Part shown: positions 28,236-36,517 of the stretch, piece after piece | Numbering within the stretch: position 1 is the first letter of the stretch | How the letters are laid out: each line of letters starts with the position of its first letter | Assembly: GCF_000739775.1 (NCBI RefSeq) | Contig: NZ_BBJH01000019.1 | Span: forward strand, 1 to 64,000 | Length of the DNA: 64,000 bases | Source: Paraburkholderia heleia NBRC 101817 | GTDB lineage: Bacteria; Pseudomonadota; Gammaproteobacteria; Burkholderiales; Burkholderiaceae | Reading direction: 5' to 3' | Made by a program: the position numbers and the translations under genes | The notes under the pieces: generated by a model | Seen by the model: only the letters and a program-made list of their open reading frames with translations | Told to the model about the DNA's origin: nothing | The model's database searches: none

Positions 28236-29198
28236 TCACTTCGTGACGAGCACCACGGGCGTTTCGACGATGCCCGACAGCTCCGACTGCTTCTTGTGCT
28301 CCTTGAGCGCCTTCAGGGCCGTGTCGATGCCGAACACGGCCTGCTTCGCCGCGTACTGGTCGGCGGTGGCGAGCACGCGGCCGTCCTTGAGCATGGGCTT
28401 GATGGCGTCGATGTTGTCGTAGCCGACCACGTACACCTTGCCCTGTTTGCCCGCCGCGCGCACGGCCGACACGGCGCCGATCGCCATGTTGTCGTTGCCG
28501 CACAGGAGCGCCTTGATGTCCGGGTATTCATTGAGCATGGCGGAGGCGACGGCGTTGCCCTTGTCGATCTCCCATTCGCCCGACTGCGTCGAGACGATCT
28601 TCGCGCCCACGGCCTCCATCGCGTCCTTGAAGCCCGCGGTGCGCTGCTGCGCGTTGGTCGTGGTGGAGACGCCTTCGACGATGCCCACCTGGTCGCCCGA
28701 CTTCAGGCGCTTGCCGAGATAGTCGCCCACGAGGCGGGCGCCCTTGCGGTTGTCCGGGCCGACGAACGGCACGTTCAGGTCCTTGGACTTGAGCACGTCG
28801 GCGTCGAGCTTGTTGTCGATGTTCACGACGATGATGCCCGCGTCCACCGCCTTTTTCACGACGGGCACGAGCGCCTTGGAGTCGGCGGGCGCGAGCACGA
28901 TGGCATCGACCTTCGAGACGATCATCTGCTCGACGATCTGGATTTGCGCGGCGGTGTCGGTCTCGTTCTTGATGCCGTTGGTGACGAGATCGAACTGGTC
29001 GGCGTTGTGCTTTTGATAGTCCTTCGCGCCGGTCTCCATGGTGAGGAAGAACTCGTTGGCGAGCGACTTCATGACGAGCGCGACCTTCGGCTTGTGAGGC
29101 GCCTGCGCAAGTGCCGCGAGCGGCAAGGCGCCTGTCACGGCCGTCGTGGCGAGCGCGCTGGCGGCGAGAAGGATGCGGCGGCGAATGCGGGAGTTCAT
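28236..29198 (-). CDS. rbsB: Ribose-binding periplasmic protein
   Basis: 320 residues. It has a basic signal peptide (MNSRIRRRILLAASALATTA) cut near residue 32 (AALAQA), followed by PKVALVMKSLANEFFLTMETG, the sugar-binding PBP1 fold. The lysine/asparagine-rich pocket and GNDNMAIGAVSAV are typical of RbsB. It starts at ATG 29198 with GGAGA upstream; the in-frame leader to 29276 is not homologous. First gene of the operon. Confidence 0.92.
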   Translation of the reverse strand: MNSRIRRRILLAASALATTAVTGALPLAALAQAPHKPKVALVMKSLANEFFLTMETGAKDYQKHNADQFDLVTNGIKNETDTAAQIQIVEQMIVSKVDAIVLAPADSKALVPVVKKAVDAGIIVVNIDNKLDADVLKSKDLNVPFVGPDNRKGARLVGDYLGKRLKSGDQVGIVEGVSTTTNAQQRTAGFKDAMEAVGAKIVSTQSGEWEIDKGNAVASAMLNEYPDIKALLCGNDNMAIGAVSAVRAAGKQGKVYVVGYDNIDAIKPMLKDGRVLATADQYAAKQAVFGIDTALKALKEHKKQSELSGIVETPVVLVTK

Positions 29199-29251
29199 TA
29201 TTGGGAAGTCTCCGGTTTGTCGGGCCCGGCTGGGCCCTGCTTTCTGGTTAT

Positions 29252-29297
29252 GCGCAAACGTTTCCTGCCGGCCCATTCTCGGCGCAGGCGTTTCATG
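29252..29297. promoter_or_regulatory. Two RbsR-like operators upstream of rbsB
   Basis: GCGCAAACGTTTCCTG (29252-29267) contains the perfect AAACGTTT core of LacI-family sites and resembles E. coli RbsR and PurR operators. A degenerate copy, GCGCAGGCGTTTCATG (29282-29297), lies exactly 30 bp away, about three helical turns. The pair sits 54-99 bp before the rbsB start. Confidence 0.65.
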
Positions 29298-29373
29298 GTG
29301 TCAACTTCGCGTTATGCCTACGGCGGCGGGCCGTCATGCGGCACTGCAACAACGCGAAGCCGGCTCGCCCGCC

Positions 29374-30351
29374 TCAGAGCCAGTTGATGCGACGAAACAG
29401 GAAAAACAGGAAGAGATCGAGCACGAGCATGGCAGCGAGGCAGATCTGGTAGCCGAATCTGAAATGCAGTTCTGGAATATGTTCGAAGTTCATGCCGTAG
29501 ATGCCCGCGATCATCGTCGGCACGGCGAAGAGCGCGGCGAACGAACCGAGCCGCTTCGTCACCTCGTTCTCCGCGAGCGAGATCATGCCGAGGTTCACCT
29601 GGATGGCCGTGACGATCATTTCGCGGCGTGCGTCGATCATGTTGGACACGCGCAGCAGATGGTCGTAGACGTCGCGGTAATAGGCCTGCATGCCCACGCA
29701 GATTTGCGGAATGCGCCCGCCGATCAGCTTGCCCACTGGATCGACGAGCGGCGTGACGTGGTGCGCGATGATCACGAGACGGCGCTTGAGCGAATAGAGA
29801 TCCTCGATGATCGCGCGCGAGCCCGCGAGGTCGTGCTTTTCGAAGATGCGATCCTCCAGCTCCTCGATTTCGCTCGAGAGGGTTTCGAGCACGGGTGCGT
29901 AGCGGTCGACCACGCTGTCCATCAGCGCATAGAGCACGAAGCCTGAGCCTTCGCGCAGCAGTTCGGGCTCGCGCTCGCAGCGCGCGCGCACGTCGGCGAA
30001 ACCCTGCTGCGCACGATGACGCACCGAGAGCACGAAATTGGGGCCGGCGAAGATGTTCACCTGGCCCGCGATGACTTCGCCGTCGTCGTCGAGTTCGAGC
30101 GTGTGGAGCACGCAAAAGAGCGTGTCGCCGTATTCCTCGATCTTTGGCCGCTGGTTGCCGTTCATCACGTCTTCGATGGCGAGCGCGTGCAGGCCGAATT
30201 CCTCCTTCATCGCCGCCATTTCGCCGGCGTCGGGATCCTTGAGCGCGATCCAGACGAAACACTCGGGCTTCGCCAGATAGTCACTGATGGCTTCGACCGT
30301 GACGTCGGCCAGTTTCTTGCCGCCTTGATACGCGACGCAGTTGATTAGCAT
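29374..30351 (-). CDS. corA: CorA family magnesium/cobalt transporter
   Basis: 325 residues. A soluble N-terminal funnel (to about 265) is followed by two membrane helices, with the signature pore motif YGMNFEHIPEL between them. The C-terminus LFFLFRRINWL is typical. The ATG at 30351 has GGAAG upstream; the 17 upstream in-frame residues are Arg/Ala-rich and unlikely. Monocistronic, 175 bp before rbsB on the same strand. Confidence 0.93.
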   Translation of the reverse strand: MLINCVAYQGGKKLADVTVEAISDYLAKPECFVWIALKDPDAGEMAAMKEEFGLHALAIEDVMNGNQRPKIEEYGDTLFCVLHTLELDDDGEVIAGQVNIFAGPNFVLSVRHRAQQGFADVRARCEREPELLREGSGFVLYALMDSVVDRYAPVLETLSSEIEELEDRIFEKHDLAGSRAIIEDLYSLKRRLVIIAHHVTPLVDPVGKLIGGRIPQICVGMQAYYRDVYDHLLRVSNMIDARREMIVTAIQVNLGMISLAENEVTKRLGSFAALFAVPTMIAGIYGMNFEHIPELHFRFGYQICLAAMLVLDLFLFFLFRRINWL

Positions 30352-30549
30352 GTTCCTTGTCTTCCGCGCGGCGGGTCGCGCCCGCGCCGCTTCGAGTTGC
30401 ACCGGTTGCCAAGTGTAAGGCGTTCCGTTGATCGGCGGCGCCTCGACGCGGTGGCCGGGCGGCCTGCGGGCGCCGGACGGGCCTGACTGGCGCCTGAGGG
30501 CACTGCCCGTGGCCGCCGTGCAACGGCGTCGGCGAACCGGCGGCCGGCC

Positions 30550-30996
30550 CTACTGCGCGACGCGGCGAATGCCGATGTGGTGATCCTTGTCGAAGGCGAC
30601 GCTCGCGCGGTTGGTGTAGCGCGGATCCACGAGAAAGCGCAGTTCGATTACGGGATCGAACTGTGTCGTCACGCCGATGCGGTGCACGCCGGGCTTGAGG
30701 TAGAACGTGACGTGCTCGCCGTCCATGAGATCGGTCACGCGCTCGCCGTCGATGTAGACAGGCGCATCGCGGAATTTGACGATGACGTTGCGGGTGCGCT
30801 CGCGGCGCACGTCCACGGGCACGAGGCCCTCGCCCGGCCCGGTGTAGCCCGGTTTCAGGATGCGTTCGGCCGGCACGGGCCTGAATGGCATGGGCGGCGG
30901 CGGCTCCTCGGCGCAGCCGCCGAGTGCGAACGCCGCGGCCACCGTGACGGCGGCGGCGAGACTTGCAATCGACCTGCGCGATGGCAAAGGCGGCAT
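30550..30996 (-). CDS. Lipoprotein with PEGA-like domain
   Basis: 148 residues. A lipoprotein signal ends in the lipobox LGGC (Cys about 28), followed by a Pro-rich linker (AEEPPPPMPFRPVP). The C-terminal half, APVYIDGERVTDLMDGEHVT and YLKPGVHRIGV, looks like a PEGA-type beta-sandwich that packs on surface structures. GAGGAAAG precedes the ATG at 30996. It faces away from the CydX-like gene across a 163-bp divergent gap. No enzyme function is suggested. Confidence 0.75.
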   Translation of the reverse strand: MPPLPSRRSIASLAAAVTVAAAFALGGCAEEPPPPMPFRPVPAERILKPGYTGPGEGLVPVDVRRERTRNVIVKFRDAPVYIDGERVTDLMDGEHVTFYLKPGVHRIGVTTQFDPVIELRFLVDPRYTNRASVAFDKDHHIGIRRVAQ

Positions 30997-31159
30997 GGGC
31001 GCTTTCCTCTTCCCGGACCTGTCGGTCCCGGCCTGGCTGCTGGTTCGCGCCCATCATATCCGTACCGGCGCCAGACCGATCATCGTTGTTATATGCTTTG
31101 GGCAATGCGCGGCAGCGCTCGAAATCGGCACAAATCGCCAGAATGAGGAGGCAACGGCC

Positions 31160-31339
31160 ATGTGGTACTTCTCGTGGATCCTCGGCATCGGCGTTGCGCT
31201 CGGCTTTGGCATCATCAACGTGATGTGGCTCGACGCCAACGGCAAATTCCTGAACGGACATGAGCCCGGGCAAACCGGCCCGAAAGGCCCCCCCTCGGGC
31301 GACCCGGACACGCAACACGGCGAGGCGCGCCACCCGTGA
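31160..31339 (+). CDS. cydX: CydX/YbgT-like small membrane protein
   Basis: 59 residues. MWYFSWILGIGVALGFGIIN is the hallmark of CydX, the single-helix subunit that stabilises cytochrome bd oxidase; it is followed by MWLD. E. coli CydX is 37 residues, so this copy has an extra polar tail, GKFLNGHEPGQTGPKGPP and on, rich in Gly, Pro and His. GAGGAGG lies 8 bases before the ATG at 31160. No cydAB genes are adjacent; instead its stop overlaps a P-loop kinase start by GTGA. Confidence 0.8.
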   Translation: MWYFSWILGIGVALGFGIINVMWLDANGKFLNGHEPGQTGPKGPPSGDPDTQHGEARHP

Positions 31340-31929
31340 CGAGACTCGTGTTCTTCTGCGGCCACGCCGGCGCGGGCAAAACCTCGCTCGCCAAACGCCT
31401 GTTCGCCCCGCTCGCCCGCCGGACCGGCGCGCCGTTCTGCCTGCTGGACAAGGACACGCTCTACGGCAGCTATAGCGCCGCGGCGATGGGCGCGCTCACG
31501 CACGACCCGAACGATCGCGACAGCCCGCTTTTCCTGCAGCATTTTCGCGAACCCGAGTACCGGGGGCTCATCGACACCGCCCGCGAAAATCTCGAGCTTG
31601 GCGTGAGCGCGCTCGTGGTCGGCCCGCTTTCGCGCGAAGTGCGCGAGCGCAAGCTGTTCGATCGTGCGTGGCTCGGCGTCGCTCAGGACGTGGGACTCAC
31701 TGTGGTGTGGGTGCATACGAGCGAAGAAACGGCGCACGCGCGCATCGTCGCGCGCGCCCATCCGATCGACGCCTACAAGCTCGCACACTGGGACGAATAC
31801 CGGCAGCGCCGCTTCATGCCGTCGGGCGCGCAGCTCGACGGCCTTCTGCTCTTCGACAACACCGCGCCCGCCGCGGCCGACTACGAGGCCTTGCTCGAGC
31901 GCATCGTGTCGGCAACGGCATCGGCGTGA
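31336..31929 (+). CDS. P-loop AAA/kinase-like ATP-binding protein
   Basis: 197 residues. Walker A GHAGAGKTSLAKRL (about 9-22) near the N-terminus, then a kinase-like layout with LLDKDTLYGSY and a lid region (VHTSEETAHARIVARAHPID). It resembles adenylate/gluconate-kinase-like or zeta-type AAA_33 proteins. The GTG at 31336 overlaps the preceding stop (GTGA), so translation is coupled to the CydX-like gene. Its substrate is unknown. It is convergent with the following dehydrogenase, four bases apart. Confidence 0.75.
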   Translation: MTRLVFFCGHAGAGKTSLAKRLFAPLARRTGAPFCLLDKDTLYGSYSAAAMGALTHDPNDRDSPLFLQHFREPEYRGLIDTARENLELGVSALVVGPLSREVRERKLFDRAWLGVAQDVGLTVVWVHTSEETAHARIVARAHPIDAYKLAHWDEYRQRRFMPSGAQLDGLLLFDNTAPAAADYEALLERIVSATASA

Positions 31930-31933
31930 GATC

Positions 31934-33037
31934 TCAGGCGGCCACCTTCGCGCGGCTGTCGAGCGTCGCGCCTTCATACACCTGACCAAAGCGGTTCGCG
32001 AGGAACTGCTGGAGCGAAACCTGCTCCTGGCGCACGAACCCGGCTTGCGGCAGACGTTTTTCGCGGAACAGATCGAGCACCGCGCACATGGCGCCGGCCG
32101 TGGTGATCTGGATCGCGCTCATGGGCACGCCGCACACCGTCTTCGCGAAGATCTTGCGCGTGAACACTTCCTGCACGAGCTTGCCGTCGCGCATGCCGGT
32201 CACGGTCATGAAGATGAGCACGACGTCCTGCTCCGTGGCGGGCACCGAGCGGCGCATGATGGACTTGAGCGTGTCGCGGTCGCTCGCAAGGCGCAGGTCT
32301 TCGAGCAGGAACTGCATGAGCGCGCGATGACCCGGATAACGCACCGATTTGTAGTCGAGCGATTCCACCTTGCCCGACAGCGTCTCGCAGAGCGTGCCAA
32401 GACCGCCCGAGGTATTGAAGGCCTCGTACTCCACGCCGTCGAGCGAGAAATGTTCGAGGCCTTCGAGCGGCTGCACCCACTGCGTGCGGCCTTCGCGGAT
32501 CGCTTCGCACGGCTGGCAATACTCGTTGATGAGACCGTCCACGCTCCACGTGAGGTTGTACTTGAGCGCGTTGGTGGGGAACTGCGGCAGTGCGCCCACA
32601 CGCATCTTGACGTCGCGGATCTCGGTGAAGCGGCTCGCGAGCGCATGCGCCGCAATGCCGATGAAGCCGGGCGCGAGGCCACACTGCGGCATGAAGACAT
32701 GGTCGGCGCCGTCGGCCAGCGCGCGGATTGCATGGGTCGCGCGCACGTCCTCGGTCAAGTCGAAGTAATGGACGCCCGCGCCCTTCGCCGCCGAGGCGAC
32801 GTTTACCGCGAGGTAATACGGCAGCGCATTGATCAGCACGTCGTAGCCTTCCAGCGCGCCGCGCAGCGCCGCGGCGTCGCCCGAATCGACTCGCGCGGTG
32901 GGGATGCCTTGCGCCGCGAGCGGCTCGAGCGCCTTCGCATCGCGGTCGAACGCCGCGACTTCGTAGTCGCCGCTCTCGCGCAGCATGTGGGCAATGGTGT
33001 GGCCGATCAAGCCGGCGCCTGCAATCGCAACTTTCAT
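31934..33037 (-). CDS. Saccharopine dehydrogenase family oxidoreductase
   Basis: 367 residues. An N-terminal Rossmann motif, VAIAGAGLIGHTIAHML, is followed by the saccharopine-dehydrogenase-like pattern (LPYYLAVNVASAAKGAGVHY, FMPQCGLAPGFIGIAAHAL). It resembles lysine 6-dehydrogenase or related NAD(P)-dependent amino-acid/polyamine enzymes. The Lrp-type gene immediately upstream, on the same strand, and the palindrome pair between them suggest amino-acid-responsive control. Confidence 0.82.
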   Translation of the reverse strand: MKVAIAGAGLIGHTIAHMLRESGDYEVAAFDRDAKALEPLAAQGIPTARVDSGDAAALRGALEGYDVLINALPYYLAVNVASAAKGAGVHYFDLTEDVRATHAIRALADGADHVFMPQCGLAPGFIGIAAHALASRFTEIRDVKMRVGALPQFPTNALKYNLTWSVDGLINEYCQPCEAIREGRTQWVQPLEGLEHFSLDGVEYEAFNTSGGLGTLCETLSGKVESLDYKSVRYPGHRALMQFLLEDLRLASDRDTLKSIMRRSVPATEQDVVLIFMTVTGMRDGKLVQEVFTRKIFAKTVCGVPMSAIQITTAGAMCAVLDLFREKRLPQAGFVRQEQVSLQQFLANRFGQVYEGATLDSRAKVAA

Positions 33038-33150
33038 GGGTCATCTCCTTTGGTTTTCTATGCTTGGGGATGGGCAGCGCCCGCTCAAACACAGTCTATG
33101 GAGAGACAAATACGGTTTATAGACGCAAAACGATGCGTTTCGACCGCGAT

Positions 33151-33190
33151 TTTCGTCATTATGACGAGGAGTTTCGTCATAATGACGAAA
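33151..33190. promoter_or_regulatory. Tandem Lrp-type palindromes before the dehydrogenase
   Basis: TCGTCATTATGACGA (33153-33167) and TTTCGTCATAATGACGAAA (33172-33190) are near-identical perfect palindromes, each with a single central base, whose centres are 21 bp apart (33160 and 33181). They lie 114-153 bp upstream of the dehydrogenase ATG at 33037 and within the gap after the Lrp gene. Lrp/AsnC proteins bind such phased sites. A weaker dyad (AAACG-ATG-CGTTT) occupies 33128-33140. Confidence 0.75.
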
Positions 33191-33247
33191 ACCGGTCACT
33201 TCGATGGAGCATGTCCCGTCGTTCCGCCCGTATTTCAGCCCCGTATT

Positions 33248-33712
33248 TCAGCCTGTCACCGAGCCGCGATCGACCTTGCGCGCGAGCACGATCGACGTGG
33301 TCGTGCGCTCGACGCCGGGGATGCCGCCGATCTGGTCGAGCAGATCGTTGAGGCGGTCGGGCGAATCGGCGCGCAGCCACGCCACGTAGTCGTACTCGCC
33401 GCTCACCGCGCACAGCAACTGCACTTCGGGCATCTTGCCGAGGCGCTTTTGCACATCGGGCCCATGGCGCGGCGCGATGATGAGCCCGACCCACGCCTGC
33501 AGGCTCGCATCGAGCACGTCCTGGCCCAGGCGCACGCCATAGCCGGCGATCACCTGGGTGCGCTCGAGCCGCTCGATGCGCGCGAGCACCGTGGTACGCG
33601 CGACGCCGAGGCGCCGTGCGAGATTGGCGACGCTTTCGCGCGCGTTTTCCTGCAGCAGCGCGACGAGGCTGCGGTCGAGGTCGTCGAGTTGATCGAGGCG
33701 CGGAGGTCTCAT
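33248..33712 (-). CDS. Lrp/AsnC family transcriptional regulator
   Basis: 154 residues. The helix-turn-helix is in ESVANLARRLGVARTTVLAR (about 25-44), followed by the RAM effector domain (CAVSGEYDYVAWLRADSPDRL). I prefer the ATG at 33712 (MRPPRLDQLDDLDRS); an alternative in-frame ATG lies at 33751. It is upstream of the saccharopine-dehydrogenase-like gene with the tandem palindromes between, so it is the likely regulator, probably amino-acid responsive. Confidence 0.88.
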   Translation of the reverse strand: MRPPRLDQLDDLDRSLVALLQENARESVANLARRLGVARTTVLARIERLERTQVIAGYGVRLGQDVLDASLQAWVGLIIAPRHGPDVQKRLGKMPEVQLLCAVSGEYDYVAWLRADSPDRLNDLLDQIGGIPGVERTTTSIVLARKVDRGSVTG

Positions 33713-33939
33713 CGGGCGGGCGGTCTGTGTGCGAAGTCTGAACCGCGTCATTATCGCGCGCGGCTGAGCGCGCCGGGCGGCGGTCGCGGCGCGCAAGTCA
33801 TGCGCGACGGGTATTTCCACGCGTTTCGTTTGTAAGCAAGTGTCGCAGCCGCGGCGTGGCGAAGCGAGAACGTGGTACTAATAACGCCTGCGGCCATTCT
33901 GGCCATGCTACCCGCTACGAAATGATTCAAGGAGTCACA

Positions 33940-34491
33940 ATGAAGAAAGCTTTCGTCATCCTTGCCGCCTCGCTCTCGATGAGCGGTGCGTTCGCGCAAA
34001 GCGCCGCGCCGGCCGCTTCGGCAACTGCCGCGGCTGCATCGAGCGCCGACGTGCGCGCCGCGCAGCATCAGCAGCGTGTCGAGGAGCGCATTACGTGGCT
34101 GCATACGCAGCTCAAGATCACGCCCGAGCAGGAGCCGCAATGGAAGACGTTCGCCGACGTCATGCGCAGCAACGGCGAGACCATGTCGAGCCTCTTCAAG
34201 CAGCGTGCGGAGAGCGAAAGCTCGCGCAATGCGCTCGACGACATGAAGCAGTATGCGCAGATCGCCCAGGCGCACGCGGACGACATGCAGAAGCTCGTCT
34301 CCGCGTTCGAGCCGCTCTACACCAGCCTCTCGCCGGAGCAGAAGAAGCTCGCCGATCAGGCCTTCCGCCACGGCAATGAGCACGGCCCGTCGGGCAAGCC
34401 GGGGCATCCGAAGCATAAGGGCCGAGCCAGGCCGTCGGCGGGCGCAGCAGCCAGCGAAACCGGCGCGGCCAGCACGCCGGCCGCGCAGTAA
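33940..34491 (+). CDS. Spy/CpxP-like LTXXQ-motif periplasmic protein
   Basis: 183 residues. A signal peptide (MKKAFVILAASLSMSGAFAQ) leads to a helical domain with two LTXXQ-like repeats, LKITPEQEPQWKTF and LSPEQKKLADQAF, the mark of Spy/CpxP periplasmic chaperone relatives. The C-terminus is a basic Gly/His/Pro/Lys-rich tail. AAGGAG precedes the ATG at 33940; an in-frame leader to 33856 is not homologous. Divergent from the Lrp gene by 227 bp. Confidence 0.82.
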   Translation: MKKAFVILAASLSMSGAFAQSAAPAASATAAAASSADVRAAQHQQRVEERITWLHTQLKITPEQEPQWKTFADVMRSNGETMSSLFKQRAESESSRNALDDMKQYAQIAQAHADDMQKLVSAFEPLYTSLSPEQKKLADQAFRHGNEHGPSGKPGHPKHKGRARPSAGAAASETGAASTPAAQ

Positions 34492-34659
34492 GCGGAGTCA
34501 GGCGCAACTGCCAATCGGGCCACGTCGGGCCACGCTCCCATGCGTGCGCGACGGCCCGATCCAGGGTACCCTTGCGGACCGCGCGACAGCCGGGCAGTTT
34601 CGCCCGGCCATCGCTTCCCTGGATGCCGTATTTTGTGAAGCCGTTCCGCGGCTGCCACC

Positions 34660-35106
34660 ATGATTGAACTGACCCAACTCGACCTGCGTGTCGACCCCGC
34701 CGCACAGCGCGTCGTCAAGGACGAGACCGTGAGCGTCGAGTTCGCAGCCCTTGCCGGCGAGCTGATGAGCCTGGAAGGCCCGAACCGTTATGCGCCCGGC
34801 GACGCGATCATCACCGGTTCGACCGGCGATCGCTGGGTCGTCTCGCGCGATCGATTCGATGCAAAATACCTGCCGGCGAGCGACACCCTGGTCCACGGCG
34901 ATGCAGGCGCGTATCGCAATCGCCAGGTCGTGGTGCTCGCGAGGCGCATGGACGAGCCGTTCACGCTTGTGCGTTCGGCCGGCGGCGACCGGCTAAGCGG
35001 CGTGGCCGGCGACTGGGTCATGCAATACGCGCCCGGCGACTATGGCGTCGTGCAGGCCGCACGTTTCGCCAAGGTCTACAAGCTCGCCGACCGAGTCTCG
35101 GCGTAG
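34660..35106 (+). CDS. PGDYG domain protein
   Basis: 148 residues, soluble. It contains the repeated-type motif YAPGDAIITGSTGDRWVVSRD and near the C-terminus the diagnostic QYAPGDYGVVQAARF. This family is of unknown function and common in Burkholderia relatives. No strong ribosome site is visible before the ATG at 34660. Confidence 0.8.
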   Translation: MIELTQLDLRVDPAAQRVVKDETVSVEFAALAGELMSLEGPNRYAPGDAIITGSTGDRWVVSRDRFDAKYLPASDTLVHGDAGAYRNRQVVVLARRMDEPFTLVRSAGGDRLSGVAGDWVMQYAPGDYGVVQAARFAKVYKLADRVSA

Positions 35107-35114
35107 CACCGACC

Positions 35115-35188
35115 GGGCGCGCTGCGCCCATCGCTGCAATCGAACGCGCGGCAAGCAACCATGCTTCAAACAAACGCGCTTCAAACAA
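35115..35188. repeat. Hairpin and 11-bp direct repeat in a convergent gap
   Basis: GGGCGC-GCT-GCGCCC at 35115-35129 forms a small stem just after the PGDYG gene; GCTTCAAACAA occurs at 35163-35173 and again at 35178-35188, 15 bp apart. Neither has a T-tract. Likely a convergent 3' end. Confidence 0.45.
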
Positions 35189-35193
35189 CCCTT

Positions 35194-35559
35194 TTACGCA
35201 AATTCTTCGTCCAGCGCGATCGTCACTTCGCGCGGCACGTCTTCGCCTTTCGCGTGCTGTTCCTCGAGCGATTCGATCGTCGCCTCCACGTAGGCTCGCA
35301 ACACCGCGAAGCTGCGGCCGCGTAGCCGCGGCGGCAATGCGCGATAACGTGCGAGCGCGGCGGGCGCAATCGCGACCGTGAGCGCCATGCGGCGCGCCTT
35401 GGAGCCGAAGCGCATCGCCACCCAGTGCACGGCCAGTTGTGGCACGCCGTTTTCATTCGGCTCTTCGGCAAAGCGCGTCTGCTCGGGAAAGATGTCGGCG
35501 ATCACGCGGGCGAGCTCGCCGAATTCGGGGCTCGCGCATTCAAACAGGTAGGCTTCCAT
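35194..35559 (-). CDS. DUF3022 family protein
   Basis: 121 residues. The ATG at 35559 gives MEAYLFECASPEFGELARV, the usual start of this Burkholderiales-restricted family; the long upstream in-frame extension lies inside the neighbouring gene and is not homologous. It is acidic at both ends (RIALDEEFA-like C-terminus) with no membrane segment. Function unknown. Confidence 0.8.
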   Translation of the reverse strand: MEAYLFECASPEFGELARVIADIFPEQTRFAEEPNENGVPQLAVHWVAMRFGSKARRMALTVAIAPAALARYRALPPRLRGRSFAVLRAYVEATIESLEEQHAKGEDVPREVTIALDEEFA

Positions 35560-35593
35560 TGACGCCAGAATAATAAGAGTAAAACGCGCGCAC

Positions 35594-36403
35594 TCACGCC
35601 GCGCGTGCGACGCGCCGCTCGGGGCGGCACGTCCTGAAAAGCACGACTGCGACCACCACGGCCGCCGCCCCATACAACCCGTCCACGGCCTCGAGCGGCG
35701 CGAGACGCGCCTGGTAAAGCGCGGCGGGCACGTCGATGAGCGCGTGCACGAGGATAGCCAGCGGCAAAATCCCCTTCCGTCCCGCGCGCACACCGCGCCA
35801 CATCAGCACCGACAAGGCAATCTGGAACACGAATGCGGCCGTGCGCTCGAGCGCGAACACGCCCGCGAAAAGCGGCGAAAGGCTCGCGAGGATCAGATGC
35901 ACGCGCAGGACCGAGTCCATCGTGAGATTGGAGAGATGCGCGTCGAGCTCGCCGCGATTCGCGAGGACCGCGAACACGATCCATTGCAGCTGCACGAGCA
36001 CGCCGACGAACCACGCCTCCGCACCCGCATGGCCGATGCCGTAGCCGAAGGCCGCGCTGTCGGCGGGTGCGCCGGGCTTGCCTGCGCCGCGGCGCGCGAT
36101 GAGCCGCATGGCGATATAGCGCCCGACCTCCTCGCACACGCCCGCGGCGAGCGCCCCGTACAGCACGAAGAAAACGGGATTCGACAGCACCTGCGCGACG
36201 GCGGCGTTGCCATGCAGCATGGAGTCGTTGACGGCGCGTTCGATCACAGTCGCGAAAAACGCGAAGATGGCGACGCCCGCGATCGTATCGCGCCAGTCGA
36301 GCGCGAACGGCACACGCAGCCGGCGATAGAGCGATACGGGCAAGGCGGCGACGAACAGCGTCGCGAGCGAAAGGCAGACGAGCGTGATCGGAGCTACGGA
36401 CAT
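35594..36403 (-). CDS. YhfC family intramembrane metalloprotease-like protein
   Basis: 269 residues and about seven helices. Putative zinc-ligand motifs are CEEVGRYIAMRL, YGIGHAGAEAW and LVHALIDVPAALY, arranged as in CAAX/PrsW-like membrane proteases of the YhfC group. AAGGAAG precedes the ATG at 36403. Proteolytic substrates are unknown, and the gene has no operon partner other than the DUF3022 gene 34 bp downstream. Confidence 0.78.
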   Translation of the reverse strand: MSVAPITLVCLSLATLFVAALPVSLYRRLRVPFALDWRDTIAGVAIFAFFATVIERAVNDSMLHGNAAVAQVLSNPVFFVLYGALAAGVCEEVGRYIAMRLIARRGAGKPGAPADSAAFGYGIGHAGAEAWFVGVLVQLQWIVFAVLANRGELDAHLSNLTMDSVLRVHLILASLSPLFAGVFALERTAAFVFQIALSVLMWRGVRAGRKGILPLAILVHALIDVPAALYQARLAPLEAVDGLYGAAAVVVAVVLFRTCRPERRVARAA

Positions 36404-36517
36404 GGGCTTCCTTATGACGTTCGGCACGCACGCACGCGCGCCGCAGCCCGCATGATCGCAGATATCGGCGCCCGCGCGCAGTCCCGGCTGTGCGAGAGAC
36501 CCGCAATCGCGCCGTGC

